The notes under the pieces were generated by a model that was not told the DNA's origin, ran no database searches, and saw only the letters and a program-made list of their open reading frames with translations. DNA of 64,000 nucleotides, taken from the NCBI RefSeq assembly GCF_025997995.1, contig NZ_AP026683.1:1364501-1428500 (forward strand), read 5' to 3'. Both the position numbers and the translations under genes were made by a program. Shown here piece after piece: positions 7,901-17,061 of this stretch (within the stretch, counting starts at the first letter, position 1; each line of letters opens with the position of its first letter). This DNA is from Sediminibacterium sp. TEGAF015 (lineage in GTDB: Bacteria > Bacteroidota > Bacteroidia > Chitinophagales > Chitinophagaceae).

Positions 7901-8632
7901 TCAATTTACAAACAACAATTTAGAAACAGCCAACACTAGAACTAATGCCAATATAAATTTCAGTTCTGTGGTTTTGAATCTGGATGAGCCCATATACGCA
8001 CCCAGCCAACCTCCCACTAACACAAAGGCAATGATGATAAACATGGAAGGTGCCAGATCAAATCCTTTTTTTAATTGTCCCAGCATTCCTGATGCCGAAT
8101 TCAAAAATATAAAAATAGCACTGATTGCTGCTGTTTGCTGCATATTGGCCCAACCCATCATTAATAATAAAGGCGACAATAAAATACCCCCTCCCATTCC
8201 TATCATCCCTGAAAGCAATCCAATAACTGCTCCGGCCAAACTTAACCAATACCATTTAGGGGTAGAAATTTTATCAGCGGATGGTGGCTTCAGAAGCATT
8301 CTGATTACAGCAATCAGCAAAACAATGGCCAGTATTTTTTTATACAACGGTTCTGATACAGGTATTATACTTCCTAAATAAGCAGCAGGTATGGAAGTAA
8401 CCACTAATGGCCATAACATGGCCGATTTAAAATGCCGGGCTTTATAAAAAGACAGAAAAGAAACTAGGGATACAATTAAGTTGAGAATCAAAGCAGTTGG
8501 TTTCATTACCAATGGACTCATATTCAAAAGCGCCATTAGTGCCAGATAGCCACTGGCTCCTCCATGCCCTACTGATGCATATAGAAATGCTACAACCAAA
8601 AATGCAATTCCTTCTATCCACATTTGTTCCAT
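7901..8632 (-). CDS. TauE/SafE family permease
   Basis: Integral membrane protein of 243 residues with about eight hydrophobic segments, an internal two-fold repeat and the typical GLLSGMIGMGGGILLSPLLL motif in the second half (around residues 135-155). Its first-half counterpart is SVGHGGASGYLALMALL. The family exports or imports sulfur-containing anions such as sulfite, sulfoacetate or thiosulfate. It sits inside the Moco operon, 4 nt before moaD and 9 nt after moeA. No ModABC molybdate transporter is in the window. A role in sulfur oxyanion or molybdate handling for cofactor synthesis or for the operon's oxidoreductase is inference only. Confidence 0.88.
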   Translation of the reverse strand: MEQMWIEGIAFLVVAFLYASVGHGGASGYLALMALLNMSPLVMKPTALILNLIVSLVSFLSFYKARHFKSAMLWPLVVTSIPAAYLGSIIPVSEPLYKKILAIVLLIAVIRMLLKPPSADKISTPKWYWLSLAGAVIGLLSGMIGMGGGILLSPLLLMMGWANMQQTAAISAIFIFLNSASGMLGQLKKGFDLAPSMFIIIAFVLVGGWLGAYMGSSRFKTTELKFILALVLVLAVSKLLFVN

Positions 8633-8641
8633 ATCGCAATG

Positions 8642-9811
8642 TTAGAATAAATAAACCGTAACTAAGTGGCCCTTGGGAAACCGAAATTCTTCTGCAGGCA
8701 ATTCAACCCAGCAGTTGGCCACAGAAAATGCACCAACCTGATAGGAAGCCTGCCCTTCTAAGATGGTTACTTCCCCATTTTGCAAAGATGCTTTCACAAA
8801 AAAATCAAGTGGCGTATTTTTTTCAAACTCGTGCGCCAATTTCACTTGTTGCTCAGGTGCAAGCTGCATCCCCATTGTCAACTGAATAACCGGTTTTACA
8901 TATTGTTGAAAACAATGCAATACCGAGCCAGGATTACCCGGCAAGCCAATGATAAGTTTTTCAGTTAATTGTCCTGCATATAAAGGCTTACCAGGTTTCT
9001 GCTTCACCCCATGAAAAAGGACTTCAACACCAGCTTGCCTTGCTGCCTCGGCAACATAATCATAGTCTCCAACGCTAACTCCACCCGTTAACAAAATAAG
9101 ATCTGCCCATTCCAAGGCTTTATCAATCGCGGCTTTTGTATCCGCTAAAATATCTTTTACCCATGTCAACTTTACTTGATGAACCCCTAATTGTTTTAAG
9201 GCAGCAGTTAATCCAATTGAATTGGATTCGTATACCTGACCATATTCAAGTAAATTTCCGGGCCTAATTAACTCATTACCTGTAATAATCAATGCAATCT
9301 TCGGAGCCGGAAAAACAGAGACAGAAGTTATACCTAAACTCGCCAACATAGCAATCTGGTAAGCATGCAGGCAGGTACCTTTGCGAATAACAATCGCATC
9401 TTTTTGAATGGAGGATCCGGCCATTCTGATATTCAGTCCAGTCTCCTGCTTTGCCTGACGTATAATTATCCCGTCATTTTTTTCTTCCACCCATTCTTTC
9501 TGTACTACCCAGGTAGCACCAGCAGGTACTGGCCCACCTGTAAATACTTTAATTGCTTTTCCCTCAGCAAGTGTTAACGCTCGATTGCTACCTGCTGGCA
9601 ATTCATCCTGCAGGGGCAACAACTGATCAGTTGTAAAACAATTCACTGCATATCCATCCATGGATGATTGCAGAAATCCGGGCATATCTATCGGACTCTT
9701 CACATCTTCTGCAATCACCATACCAGTAGATTCCGCCAGCGGAATGCTAACAGGATGTAAAGTCCTGACCTTACTGTACAATGCCTGTTTTGCTTCTTTT
9801 ACTGTTAACAT
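8642..9811 (-). CDS. moeA: Molybdopterin molybdenumtransferase
   Basis: Inserts molybdenum into adenylated molybdopterin. The protein has 389 residues, slightly short but complete. It shows the N-terminal SIPLAESTGMVIAEDV segment, the DMPGFLQSSMDGYAV motif around residues 43-57, FTGGPVPAGAT near 90, the MogA-like domain with LLTGGVSVGDYDYV, and the GLPGNPGSVL loop. The C-terminal domain IV is shorter than usual but present. It lies between moaA (5-nt gap) and the TauE/SafE permease gene (9 nt) in the Moco operon, and acts directly after the MoaB domain of the last operon gene. Confidence 0.95.
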   Translation of the reverse strand: MLTVKEAKQALYSKVRTLHPVSIPLAESTGMVIAEDVKSPIDMPGFLQSSMDGYAVNCFTTDQLLPLQDELPAGSNRALTLAEGKAIKVFTGGPVPAGATWVVQKEWVEEKNDGIIIRQAKQETGLNIRMAGSSIQKDAIVIRKGTCLHAYQIAMLASLGITSVSVFPAPKIALIITGNELIRPGNLLEYGQVYESNSIGLTAALKQLGVHQVKLTWVKDILADTKAAIDKALEWADLILLTGGVSVGDYDYVAEAARQAGVEVLFHGVKQKPGKPLYAGQLTEKLIIGLPGNPGSVLHCFQQYVKPVIQLTMGMQLAPEQQVKLAHEFEKNTPLDFFVKASLQNGEVTILEGQASYQVGAFSVANCWVELPAEEFRFPKGHLVTVYLF

Positions 9812-9816
9812 AGTAT

Positions 9817-10797
9817 TTATCCGCCAATTGCAATCATGCTTCTGTTGTGCAATAGTTCGGCATTTATTTTTTCAAACTCTTTTGAAAACTGGCCACCCAA
9901 TTCCCGGTGCTTTTTATAAATCGAGTCCTCTATTAATGGAAGTATATTTTCACCGGCACGTAATGCAGTTAATAAATCCGTTTCATCAGATGAAAACAGA
10001 CAATTCTTTATTTTTCCATCAGCTGTTAAGCGGATACGATTACAAGTATTGCAAAAAGGTGCGCTCATGGTACTTATTACGGCAAAGCTCCCTGAATGAT
10101 TTTCTATTGAAAATCGCTTACTGGTATCATTGGGCTCATTCATGGCCGGAGCAATTCTATACGTTTTCCCTATAATTTCCAGCATCTCCTGCAGCGTAAC
10201 CAGTTTTTCACTATTCCATTTATTTCCATCAAATGGCATGAATTCAATAAACCGGATTTGCAGGGGTGTATTTTTTGTCCAAGCAATAAAATCTGTTATT
10301 TCATGGGCATTCATTCCTTTCACCACTACTACATTTATTTTCAGATTGAAACCATGCGCCAACAATAAATCAATATTGCTTTTTACCTGATCAAACTGAT
10401 CTCTTCTGGTAAGGAGTTGAAACTTTTCCCTTTGTAAAGTGTCTAAACTAATATTCAAAGAATGTATGCCAGCTTCTTTTAACTCATCAATGAAAAGATG
10501 AATCCGGGTTGCATTGGTAGTCATGGTTAAATTAACACCCAGCTTACCTAACTCTTTTATAATGGCAGCAGCATCTTTTCGAACCAAGGGCTCCCCTCCT
10601 GTTAATCTTATTTTTTTAACTCCATTTTGAACAAACAAAGTAGCCAGTTGAACAATCTCATCTTTTTGCATCAACCGTTGATTGGGCATAAATGCATAGT
10701 CTTCTTCGGGCATACAATAAAAGCAACGCAAATTGCAATTGTCCGTTAAAGAAATTCGCAGATAATCATGTATTCTATTGTATTGATCAATCAGCAT
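9817..10797 (-). CDS. moaA: GTP 3',8-cyclase (radical SAM)
   Basis: First enzyme of Moco synthesis: converts GTP to 3',8-cyclo-7,8-dihydro-GTP, which the MoaC domain turns into cPMP. The radical SAM [4Fe-4S] ligands are Cys21, Cys25 and Cys28 (CNLRCFYC), followed by RLTGGEPLVRKD. The second, substrate-binding cluster uses Cys249, Cys252 and Cys266. The chain ends in Gly-Gly, which is essential for activity in this family. The 5' end overlaps the upstream MocA/MobA-like gene by 11 nt. Confidence 0.97.
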   Translation of the reverse strand: MLIDQYNRIHDYLRISLTDNCNLRCFYCMPEEDYAFMPNQRLMQKDEIVQLATLFVQNGVKKIRLTGGEPLVRKDAAAIIKELGKLGVNLTMTTNATRIHLFIDELKEAGIHSLNISLDTLQREKFQLLTRRDQFDQVKSNIDLLLAHGFNLKINVVVVKGMNAHEITDFIAWTKNTPLQIRFIEFMPFDGNKWNSEKLVTLQEMLEIIGKTYRIAPAMNEPNDTSKRFSIENHSGSFAVISTMSAPFCNTCNRIRLTADGKIKNCLFSSDETDLLTALRAGENILPLIEDSIYKKHRELGGQFSKEFEKINAELLHNRSMIAIGG

Positions 10798-11395
10798 TTC
10801 CTGTTTTTATAATTTCACAAAACCGCGCATAATCAGATTCCGTATCAATATCCAGCCATCCCAGTTCAAAATCAACTAGCGCCAAATCATCCGGATATTG
10901 ATGCAATATAGCCCGCGCTCCTTTATCTCCTTCCAATTGGTACAATTTGTCAAAATATTTTGCCGCAAGCAGCAGGGGTGTTCCCGAAACACCCTCATAA
11001 CTTGCGGCTACCAAACCCTTTTTTGTTTCTTTATGCAGCTGAATCATTTTTTGCAAAAGAGCCTGATCTAAAAATGGCTGATCGGCAACTAGGATAAACA
11101 AGAATTGCAAATCGGGACATTGTTCTTGCATGGCCTTTAGCCCTGTTTGTATGGAACTACTCATTCCTTTTTGATAACCTGCATTATGCACCAGCATAAC
11201 TATAGGATTATGAATAATTGATTTTATTTCCTGATGATAATGACCCGTTACAATTGTTATCCTATTCGGATCAAGGGGTAATACCTCATCAACAATTTTT
11301 TCCAAAATGGTTTTGTCTTTGTATGGCAATAACATTTTAGCCTTTCCTATACGGGAAGCTTGGCCAGCAGCTAGTATCATTACCCCCCATTTCAT
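10787..11395 (-). CDS. Molybdenum cofactor nucleotidyltransferase (MocA/MobA-like)
   Basis: NTP-transferase of 202 residues, expected to attach CMP or GMP to Mo-molybdopterin. It has LAAGQASRIGKAKMLLPY near residues 8-25, ADQPFL near 100, SGTPLLL, the Lys-Gly pair in GDKGARAIL, and a C-terminal DIDTESDY. The LAAG form of the first motif and the partnership with xdhC and an IorAB-type hydroxylase favour the cytidylyltransferase MocA over guanylyl-specific MobA, since these enzymes usually carry the cytosine dinucleotide cofactor. This specificity is inference. It overlaps xdhC by 4 nt and moaA by 11 nt. Confidence 0.87.
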   Translation of the reverse strand: MKWGVMILAAGQASRIGKAKMLLPYKDKTILEKIVDEVLPLDPNRITIVTGHYHQEIKSIIHNPIVMLVHNAGYQKGMSSSIQTGLKAMQEQCPDLQFLFILVADQPFLDQALLQKMIQLHKETKKGLVAASYEGVSGTPLLLAAKYFDKLYQLEGDKGARAILHQYPDDLALVDFELGWLDIDTESDYARFCEIIKTGNAD

Positions 11396-12483
11396 TGTTT
11401 GCTGTGTATGGGGGTCAACTGATCTCTTAAGTGTATTGGGGTTCTGTTTTCCATTACGGCCATGATTTCAGCACAAACAGAAAGTGCAATTTCTGCAGAA
11501 GTTTCTGCACCCAATGCCAATCCGGTTGGACCGTATATATGCCTGATTTGCGTTTCTGAAAACAGGACTCCCTGATCTTTCAAATCCTGCAGCAAACGAT
11601 CTCTTTTTGCTGAAGGTCCCAATAAGCCAATATAGCTGAAAGTATATGCTTGTATGGCTTGTAAAAAAGCCAGATCGTAATTGTAATTATGTGTCATCAA
11701 TACAATCGCAGTTCGATCGTCTATTAACAACTGAGGAACTACCCATTCTGGCTTACCTACCAGAATTCGGCTAGCTTTTGCAAAACGCTGTGCATTCGCA
11801 TGCGTTGGTCGTCCATCCACAACTGTGGTTTCCCATCCAATCTGTCTTGCCATTGACTCCAGAGGAATGGAATCATTTCCTGCTCCCACTATAATAATTG
11901 AAACAGGTGGCATAATATATTCAATATATATTTCTTGTTGAGCTTTGCCTGTATTAATCTCAATATGCGCTGATTTTTTCTGTGCAAGTACGCGCTGAAC
12001 TTCTTCTTGTAAAATTGGCAATTCAATTGCTGCAACTTGACTATACAACAAAGTACCCCAATGTTCTCCGTGATTGCGATTAAAGCCGGTAACCAAAATC
12101 TGTGGGCTTCTCATCAGAAGCATTTCCTTCAGCCCCTGTATCAAATCATGGTGATCCGTATCTATTGGTTCAAATAAAATACTAACGATACCATTGCATC
12201 CCAACTGAACACCCAGCTTGGCATCATCTTCATCAGTAGTATCATATACTACTAATTTTTTCTTGCCCTTACTTATGGCCAATGCTGCTTTTCGTAATGC
12301 ATCTCCCTCCAGACAACCTCCACTGATGGCACCAATATACCTGCCATCTTCACTCACCAGCATACGGGCGCCGGGTCTTCTGTAGGAAGACCCTTCAACA
12401 TGTACAACAGTAGCCAACGCCATACGTTGCTTCTCTTGTACCATTTGTTCAAATGCTTGAACAATGTCCGCTAATTCCTTCAT
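11392..12483 (-). CDS. XdhC/CoxI family Moco maturation factor
   Basis: Binds Moco, promotes its sulfuration and delivers it to hydroxylases of the xanthine dehydrogenase family; cytoplasmic. Residues about 10-75 form the XdhC/CoxI N-terminal domain (VHVEGSSYRRPGARML, then GAISGGCLEGD). The C-terminal Rossmann-like domain (about 190-345) contains IIIVGAGNDSIPLESMA and MTHNYNYDLAFL, with the final GPTGLALGAETSAEIALS motif. Length 363 aa is normal. The gene sits between the cytochrome c gene (12 nt) and the nucleotidyltransferase (4-nt overlap), as expected for a dedicated chaperone of the IorAB enzyme. Confidence 0.93.
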   Translation of the reverse strand: MKELADIVQAFEQMVQEKQRMALATVVHVEGSSYRRPGARMLVSEDGRYIGAISGGCLEGDALRKAALAISKGKKKLVVYDTTDEDDAKLGVQLGCNGIVSILFEPIDTDHHDLIQGLKEMLLMRSPQILVTGFNRNHGEHWGTLLYSQVAAIELPILQEEVQRVLAQKKSAHIEINTGKAQQEIYIEYIMPPVSIIIVGAGNDSIPLESMARQIGWETTVVDGRPTHANAQRFAKASRILVGKPEWVVPQLLIDDRTAIVLMTHNYNYDLAFLQAIQAYTFSYIGLLGPSAKRDRLLQDLKDQGVLFSETQIRHIYGPTGLALGAETSAEIALSVCAEIMAVMENRTPIHLRDQLTPIHSKQ

Positions 12484-12495
12484 GAAATGTCTGAC

Positions 12496-12906
12496 TTAAG
12501 ATCTACGCTTCTTCACCTGCTCAGGCAAAACAGGCTTGGTGATTTTATTACCCCAGCTATTCTGAATATAATTTAACACATCGGATATTTCTTGATCAGA
12601 AAGATATTCCATACTTGGCATAGCCCCGTTATACTTTACTCCATTCACTTTAATCTCTCCCGACTGCCCTTTGATTATTACATCAATAATTTCATTCGGG
12701 CTTTTTTTCAAAAAATCTGATTTAGCAACTGGAGGAAATGCTCCTTCTAAGCCTTTGCCATCTTGCATATGGCAATTCATACAGCTTGTTTCATATACCT
12801 TTTTTCCAGCTTCCATACTTTGTTTCAAATTAAAAGGCTGTACAAAAGCAAGAGTGAGAAAACTTCCCGTCAACAGTACCGACAAATATTTTATTCCAGT
12901 TTTCAT
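12496..12906 (-). CDS. Periplasmic class I cytochrome c
   Basis: Small c-type cytochrome of 136 residues with a signal peptide at about 1-22. Haem is attached at Cys42 and Cys45 with axial His46 (SCMNCHMQDGKG); the distal Met is probably in GAMPSM near residue 95. It follows iorB by 48 nt, so it is likely the third, electron-accepting subunit of the oxidoreductase, comparable to the cytochrome subunit of periplasmic aldehyde dehydrogenases in acetic acid bacteria. A basic C-terminal tail (VKKRRS) is unusual and could help docking. Confidence 0.9.
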   Translation of the reverse strand: MKTGIKYLSVLLTGSFLTLAFVQPFNLKQSMEAGKKVYETSCMNCHMQDGKGLEGAFPPVAKSDFLKKSPNEIIDVIIKGQSGEIKVNGVKYNGAMPSMEYLSDQEISDVLNYIQNSWGNKITKPVLPEQVKKRRS

Positions 12907-12954
12907 CTGAATGCAATTAAAAATTGAATCTACTTTACAACTTGTTTTACTTAC

Positions 12955-15120
12955 CTATGCTATCTTATTAATGTCAAAAGGTAATCTACGGATGCGCTTT
13001 CCTGTAGCAGCAAAAATGGCGTTACACAAAGCAGGTGCAAAAGGAGGTAGGCCAGGTTCACCCACTCCTTTGATTTTATCTCCGCCATTGGCCAGTATAT
13101 GTACTTCCACTTTGGGCATTTCGTTAATGCGAACCAGTGGATTGTTATGGAAATTGGATTGAACCGTTGCGCCTTTGTCAAAAGTAATACCACCTTTAAT
13201 AGCAGCGGTTAAAGCCATCACAGCTGAACCTTCTACTTGTGCGCGGGTGTTATCTGGATTCACTACTGTACCCAAATCAATTACTGCAATTACCTTTTCA
13301 ATTTTTACACCAGTTCCTTTTTTAGAAACTTCAATCACAAATCCCGCCTGTCCAGCAAAAAATTCGTACTGCGCTACCCCTCTTCCCCATCCGGCTGGCA
13401 AAGGTTTATCCCAGTTGGACACTTCTTTTAATTTATTCAAAATTGTTTTAGTATCAGAGTCCTTGGTCAACATTCCCAAACGGAAAGCCATAGGATCTTT
13501 TTTAGCAGCCACTGCCATTTCATCAATGAAACACTCATGCGCAAAAGCAAGGGTTGTACTGGTTACCGCTCTCCATGCAGCCAATGGTACATGTAGATAG
13601 TGATGAACATAGAGATTCTTCATATGTTCAATTTCATATTTCTGCTCACTTATGCCTTCGGTCATGGTGCCATCAGCCTTTGTAACATCGTAATCCTTTT
13701 TCATATCAAGGGTGCCGGATATTACTTTATGCTGAAAGGCAATCGCTTTACCACTTGCATCCAAAGCTCCTTTCATGGCAGAAAAAGTCATAGGTCTGAA
13801 AGGTCCCTGTTGCGTATCGTCTTCACGAGTCCAGATGGATTTTACCGGCTTACCCACTTTCTTACTCAACTGAACCGCTTCATGAATATAATCGGGATAC
13901 AATCTTCTTCCGAAACCACCGCCATTAAACAATACATGTAATTTTAAATCTTCCTGCTTTACACCATATGTTTTTGAAAACTCATTCATCACACTTCCTG
14001 GCACTTGCGTAGATGTCCATATTTCCAATTTATTTCCTTCTGTCCAGGAAGCCAGACAGTTCATAGGTTCTACAGGAGAATGGGAAACAACAGGTGTTTC
14101 ATAAAATGCTTCTAGTTTAACCGGTGAGCCAGAAAATGCCTGATCAAAATTTCCTTGCTGATGTTCTACTGCTCCTTCTTTTTTAGCAGCATCCCGCATG
14201 CTTTGTTCGTAGTCTTTTGAATTGAACTGGTCATTGCCCTGATGATCCCATTTAACCACCAATGCTTTTCTGCCCTGAAGAGCTGCCCAATAATTTTCAG
14301 CAATTACCGCAACTCCTTCCGATTTATAAATCCCGTGAATTCTCTCACAAGTTTCTACAGCAATTACTCCTTTTACTTTTTTAGCAGCAGTTGCATCAAA
14401 ACTCACCAGTTTACTTCCAAACACCTTGCAACGCTCAATTGATGCATATACCATACCCGGAACAGCAGCATCAATACCAAATTTGGCACTGCCATTTACT
14501 TTCATAGGAATGTCCATCCGGGGAGCAGACTTGCCTAATATTTTAAAATCTTTTGGATTCTTTAAAGTTGGATTCTTAGGTGCTTCCAATTTGGAAGCTG
14601 CTTCAGCCAATTCGCCATAGCCAATTTTTTTACCACTGGGACGATGAATAACGGTTGCATTTTCAGCATAGCACTCTGCTACCGGTACATCCCATTGTTT
14701 ACTGGCAGCAGTCAGTAGCATTTCTTTGGCCGCAGCGCCAACTTTGCGCAAGCTGATATACTGTGTTCTAACAGATGAACTCCCCCCTACAAACTGTGCA
14801 GGACCGTACTTTTTTTCACCACCTGTTTGTTTGATAACCAATTTATCCATTGGCACTTCCAATTCTTCTGCTATTAATGCAGGCACGGATTGATAAGTAC
14901 CCTGACCAATTTCAGGTTTAGTGTTGAATATGGTTACAACTCCAGTTTGATCAATCATGACCAGAGGAGACAATTCAAATGCATTGCCGGCTGCTGTAAT
15001 ATTCTCGATAATTGAAGTGCCATCGGCTTTTACACCCATTCCCATTATTAAACCGGCACCAGTTAAACCAGTCAGGCGTAAAAAGTTTCTGCGATCGATG
15101 GAAGATTTTTGCTGAGTCAT
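12955..15120 (-). CDS. iorB: Molybdenum hydroxylase large subunit (IorB-like)
   Basis: Moco-binding catalytic subunit related to isoquinoline 1-oxidoreductase beta and membrane-linked aldehyde dehydrogenases; hydroxylates aldehydes or N-heterocycles using water. A twin-arginine signal ([10 protein letters not shown], residues 9-18) indicates folded export to the periplasm. Molybdopterin-binding stretches include [27 protein letters not shown] and [14 protein letters not shown]. The base-catalyst Glu is Glu688 in GVGEPGLPP close to the C-terminus. Length is 721 aa. The [2Fe-2S] subunit lies 18 nt upstream and would be exported by hitchhiking. The real substrate cannot be read from the sequence, so the symbol is by family only. 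Confidence 0.93.
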   Translation of the reverse strand: MTQQKSSIDRRNFLRLTGLTGAGLIMGMGVKADGTSIIENITAAGNAFELSPLVMIDQTGVVTIFNTKPEIGQGTYQSVPALIAEELEVPMDKLVIKQTGGEKKYGPAQFVGGSSSVRTQYISLRKVGAAAKEMLLTAASKQWDVPVAECYAENATVIHRPSGKKIGYGELAEAASKLEAPKNPTLKNPKDFKILGKSAPRMDIPMKVNGSAKFGIDAAVPGMVYASIERCKVFGSKLVSFDATAAKKVKGVIAVETCERIHGIYKSEGVAVIAENYWAALQGRKALVVKWDHQGNDQFNSKDYEQSMRDAAKKEGAVEHQQGNFDQAFSGSPVKLEAFYETPVVSHSPVEPMNCLASWTEGNKLEIWTSTQVPGSVMNEFSKTYGVKQEDLKLHVLFNGGGFGRRLYPDYIHEAVQLSKKVGKPVKSIWTREDDTQQGPFRPMTFSAMKGALDASGKAIAFQHKVISGTLDMKKDYDVTKADGTMTEGISEQKYEIEHMKNLYVHHYLHVPLAAWRAVTSTTLAFAHECFIDEMAVAAKKDPMAFRLGMLTKDSDTKTILNKLKEVSNWDKPLPAGWGRGVAQYEFFAGQAGFVIEVSKKGTGVKIEKVIAVIDLGTVVNPDNTRAQVEGSAVMALTAAIKGGITFDKGATVQSNFHNNPLVRINEMPKVEVHILANGGDKIKGVGEPGLPPFAPALCNAIFAATGKRIRRLPFDINKIA

Positions 15121-15138
15121 TTTTTAATTTTTTTGGAG

Positions 15139-15594
15139 TTACTTAATCATTTCAGCAGCACGATGAATAGCACTGCGAATCCGTTGATAAGTTCCACACC
15201 TGCATAAATTACCTTGCATGGCAGCATCAATATCTGCATCAGTTGGATGGGGCTTTGTTATCAACAAGGCAGTTGCACTCATGATTTGACCTGATTGACA
15301 GTACCCACACTGCGGTACTTGTAATTCTATCCAGGCATTTTGAACTGCTTCCGCAATTTTATCCTTCATCCCTTCAATAGTCGTAATCTTTTTTCCTACC
15401 GCTGCAGCTATTGGAAAACTGCAGGAACGAACAGGTTTACCATCTACATGTACAGTGCAGGCACCACACTGTGCAATCCCGCATCCAAACTTGGTTCCGG
15501 TTAAACCGACCATATCTCTGATTGCCCAAAGCAATGGCATTTCTGCACTTGCATCCACCTGATAATTGGTGTTATTAATATTCAATGTTATCAT
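15139..15594 (-). CDS. iorA: [2Fe-2S] subunit of molybdenum hydroxylase (IorA-like)
   Basis: Electron-transfer subunit of 151 residues that passes electrons from Moco in IorB. The plant-type cluster is bound by Cys38, Cys43, Cys46 and Cys58 ([10 protein letters not shown]), and the four-helix second cluster by Cys96, Cys99, Cys131 and Cys133 (CGYC, CRC). It has no signal peptide of its own, so export with Tat-targeted IorB is expected. It is the first gene of the twelve-gene Moco operon; the gene before it ends 61 nt upstream. Confidence 0.95.
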   Translation of the reverse strand: MITLNINNTNYQVDASAEMPLLWAIRDMVGLTGTKFGCGIAQCGACTVHVDGKPVRSCSFPIAAAVGKKITTIEGMKDKIAEAVQNAWIELQVPQCGYCQSGQIMSATALLITKPHPTDADIDAAMQGNLCRCGTYQRIRSAIHRAAEMIK

Positions 15595-15611
15595 GGCAAA
15601 AAATTTCAGCT

Positions 15612-15643
15612 TAAAGTTAATAAAATAAATCAGGGTTAACCCT
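15612..15643 (-). promoter_or_regulatory. Candidate promoter and 12-bp palindrome before iorA
   Basis: The 61-nt gap before iorA holds TAACTTTA on the minus strand (15619-15612), one mismatch from TANNTTTG, and the perfect palindrome AGGGTTAACCCT (15632-15643) close to where a -33 element would be. It could be an operator, or a weak terminator of the upstream gene. The gap is too short for a Moco riboswitch. Confidence 0.35.
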
Positions 15644-15655
15644 TTATTTCAACGA

Positions 15656-17059
15656 TTAATCCAGCAAATAGGTCTCATGCAAATCTGGAATCACAACTTC
15701 CTTAAAATGCTTCCTGCGCAATCGGGCTGCAAAATCAATCTGCACATCATATTCCCCATGCACCAAGAACAGTTTTCGCACTAGCTCCGAATTCTGACAG
15801 GCCAGAAACTGGCATAAATCTTCATAATCCCCATGGGCACTCATGCTTCTCATGACCCCTACTTCTGCCTTAACTGGATACAGTTCTCCAAATATTTTTA
15901 CTTCTTTTTTACCTGCAGTTAGTTGCCCACCCAAACTAAAAGGGTCGCAGTATCCAACAATTAAAATGGTATTCCAATCTTTTTCAATATTGTTCATGAT
16001 ATGGTGCTTCACCCTGCCTGCATCGGCCATACCACTTGCAGAAATAATTACGCAAGGACGCCCATCTTCATTCAGTGCCTTGCTTTCATCCACGGTTTTA
16101 ATGAACTTAAGTTCTTTGAAATCAAATGGATCATTATCCTGTTCCATAATTTTCTTCACCCGTTTATTAAAGTTTTCCGGATACTGTTTAAGCAACTGAG
16201 TTGCTTCCCTACTAAGCGGACTATCCACATAAACAGGAACAGGAGGAAGTCTTTTTTCCAGATCCAGCTGGTTCAATGCATACAATAATTCCTGGGTTCG
16301 CCCTACACTAAATGCAGGAATAATCAACTTCCCTTTTTTTTCCAGGCAAGTACTTACAATCCATTTTAATAAGGTATCGGCAATACCAAAGACTTCATCG
16401 TGCAACTTATTTCCATAAGTACTTTCCAGAATAATATAATCAGCCTGATCATAGGTTTCAGGCGATTTGAGAATAGCATCATTGTAACGGCCTACATCTC
16501 CGCTAAAAGTAATCTTGTTCGTTTTTCCCTCCTCAATAATTCTTAAATGAACGGCAGCAGAACCAATAATATGTCCTGCATCAGTAAAACAAACAGCAAT
16601 ATCCTCATCAATTTTAACCCATTCCCTGTAGGGCACAAAGGTAAAAAGCTCAATTGCTTTGGCTGCATCTTCCAGATCGTACAAAGGTTCATAAGGAGGC
16701 AGCCCCTTTTTTGCTCTGCGTTTATTGATAAATTTGGTATCGTCTCTTTGTATTTCAGCAGAATCTTCCAGCAGAATCTCAGCGAGCGCTGCTGTTGCTT
16801 CTGTAGCATATATATTTCCCTTAAAGCCTTCTTTAACCAATTTAGGAATTAACCCGGAATGATCAATATGCGCATGGGATAATATCAGGTAATTGATTTC
16901 TGCAGGGTCAAAACCAAAATGTGCATTTAATTCTTCTGTATGCTTTCCCATACCCTGAAACAAGCCACAGTCCAGTAATATTTTCTTCCCGTTTTTCAGG
17001 GTAATCACATGCTTGGAGCCGGTTACCGTTCGGGCAGCTCCATGAAAGGAAATCTTCAT
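15656..17059 (-). CDS. MBL-fold/beta-CASP RNA-processing nuclease
   Basis: Metallo-beta-lactamase fold hydrolase with a beta-CASP domain and C-terminal RNA specificity segment, expected to act on RNA in the cytoplasm. The metal motif HAHIDHSG is at about residues 61-68, GxGH-like DAGHIIGSAA near 160 and FSGDVGR near 187. Beta-CASP motifs follow: ESTYGN, PAFSVGRTQELL, and SASGMADAGRVKHH. The C-terminal HG with LVHGEYDVQ is present. The length of 467 aa is typical of the CPSF-like bacterial family. The ATG lies 2 nt after the stop of the DUF4442 gene. Confidence 0.92.
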   Translation of the reverse strand: MKISFHGAARTVTGSKHVITLKNGKKILLDCGLFQGMGKHTEELNAHFGFDPAEINYLILSHAHIDHSGLIPKLVKEGFKGNIYATEATAALAEILLEDSAEIQRDDTKFINKRRAKKGLPPYEPLYDLEDAAKAIELFTFVPYREWVKIDEDIAVCFTDAGHIIGSAAVHLRIIEEGKTNKITFSGDVGRYNDAILKSPETYDQADYIILESTYGNKLHDEVFGIADTLLKWIVSTCLEKKGKLIIPAFSVGRTQELLYALNQLDLEKRLPPVPVYVDSPLSREATQLLKQYPENFNKRVKKIMEQDNDPFDFKELKFIKTVDESKALNEDGRPCVIISASGMADAGRVKHHIMNNIEKDWNTILIVGYCDPFSLGGQLTAGKKEVKIFGELYPVKAEVGVMRSMSAHGDYEDLCQFLACQNSELVRKLFLVHGEYDVQIDFAARLRRKHFKEVVIPDLHETYLLD

Positions 17060-17061
17060 AC

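Noticed and set aside
7968..8381. 137-codon plus-strand frame
   Set aside because: Antisense to the TauE/SafE permease; the Ile/Pro-rich product mirrors hydrophobic codons on the other strand.
9660..10175. 171-codon plus-strand open frame across the moeA/moaA junction
   Set aside because: It is antisense to two certain genes, has no recognisable domain or signal, and its composition follows from their codons.
15595..15655. Moco riboswitch upstream of iorA
   Set aside because: The gap is 61 nt, less than half the size needed, and lacks the paired elements of that class.
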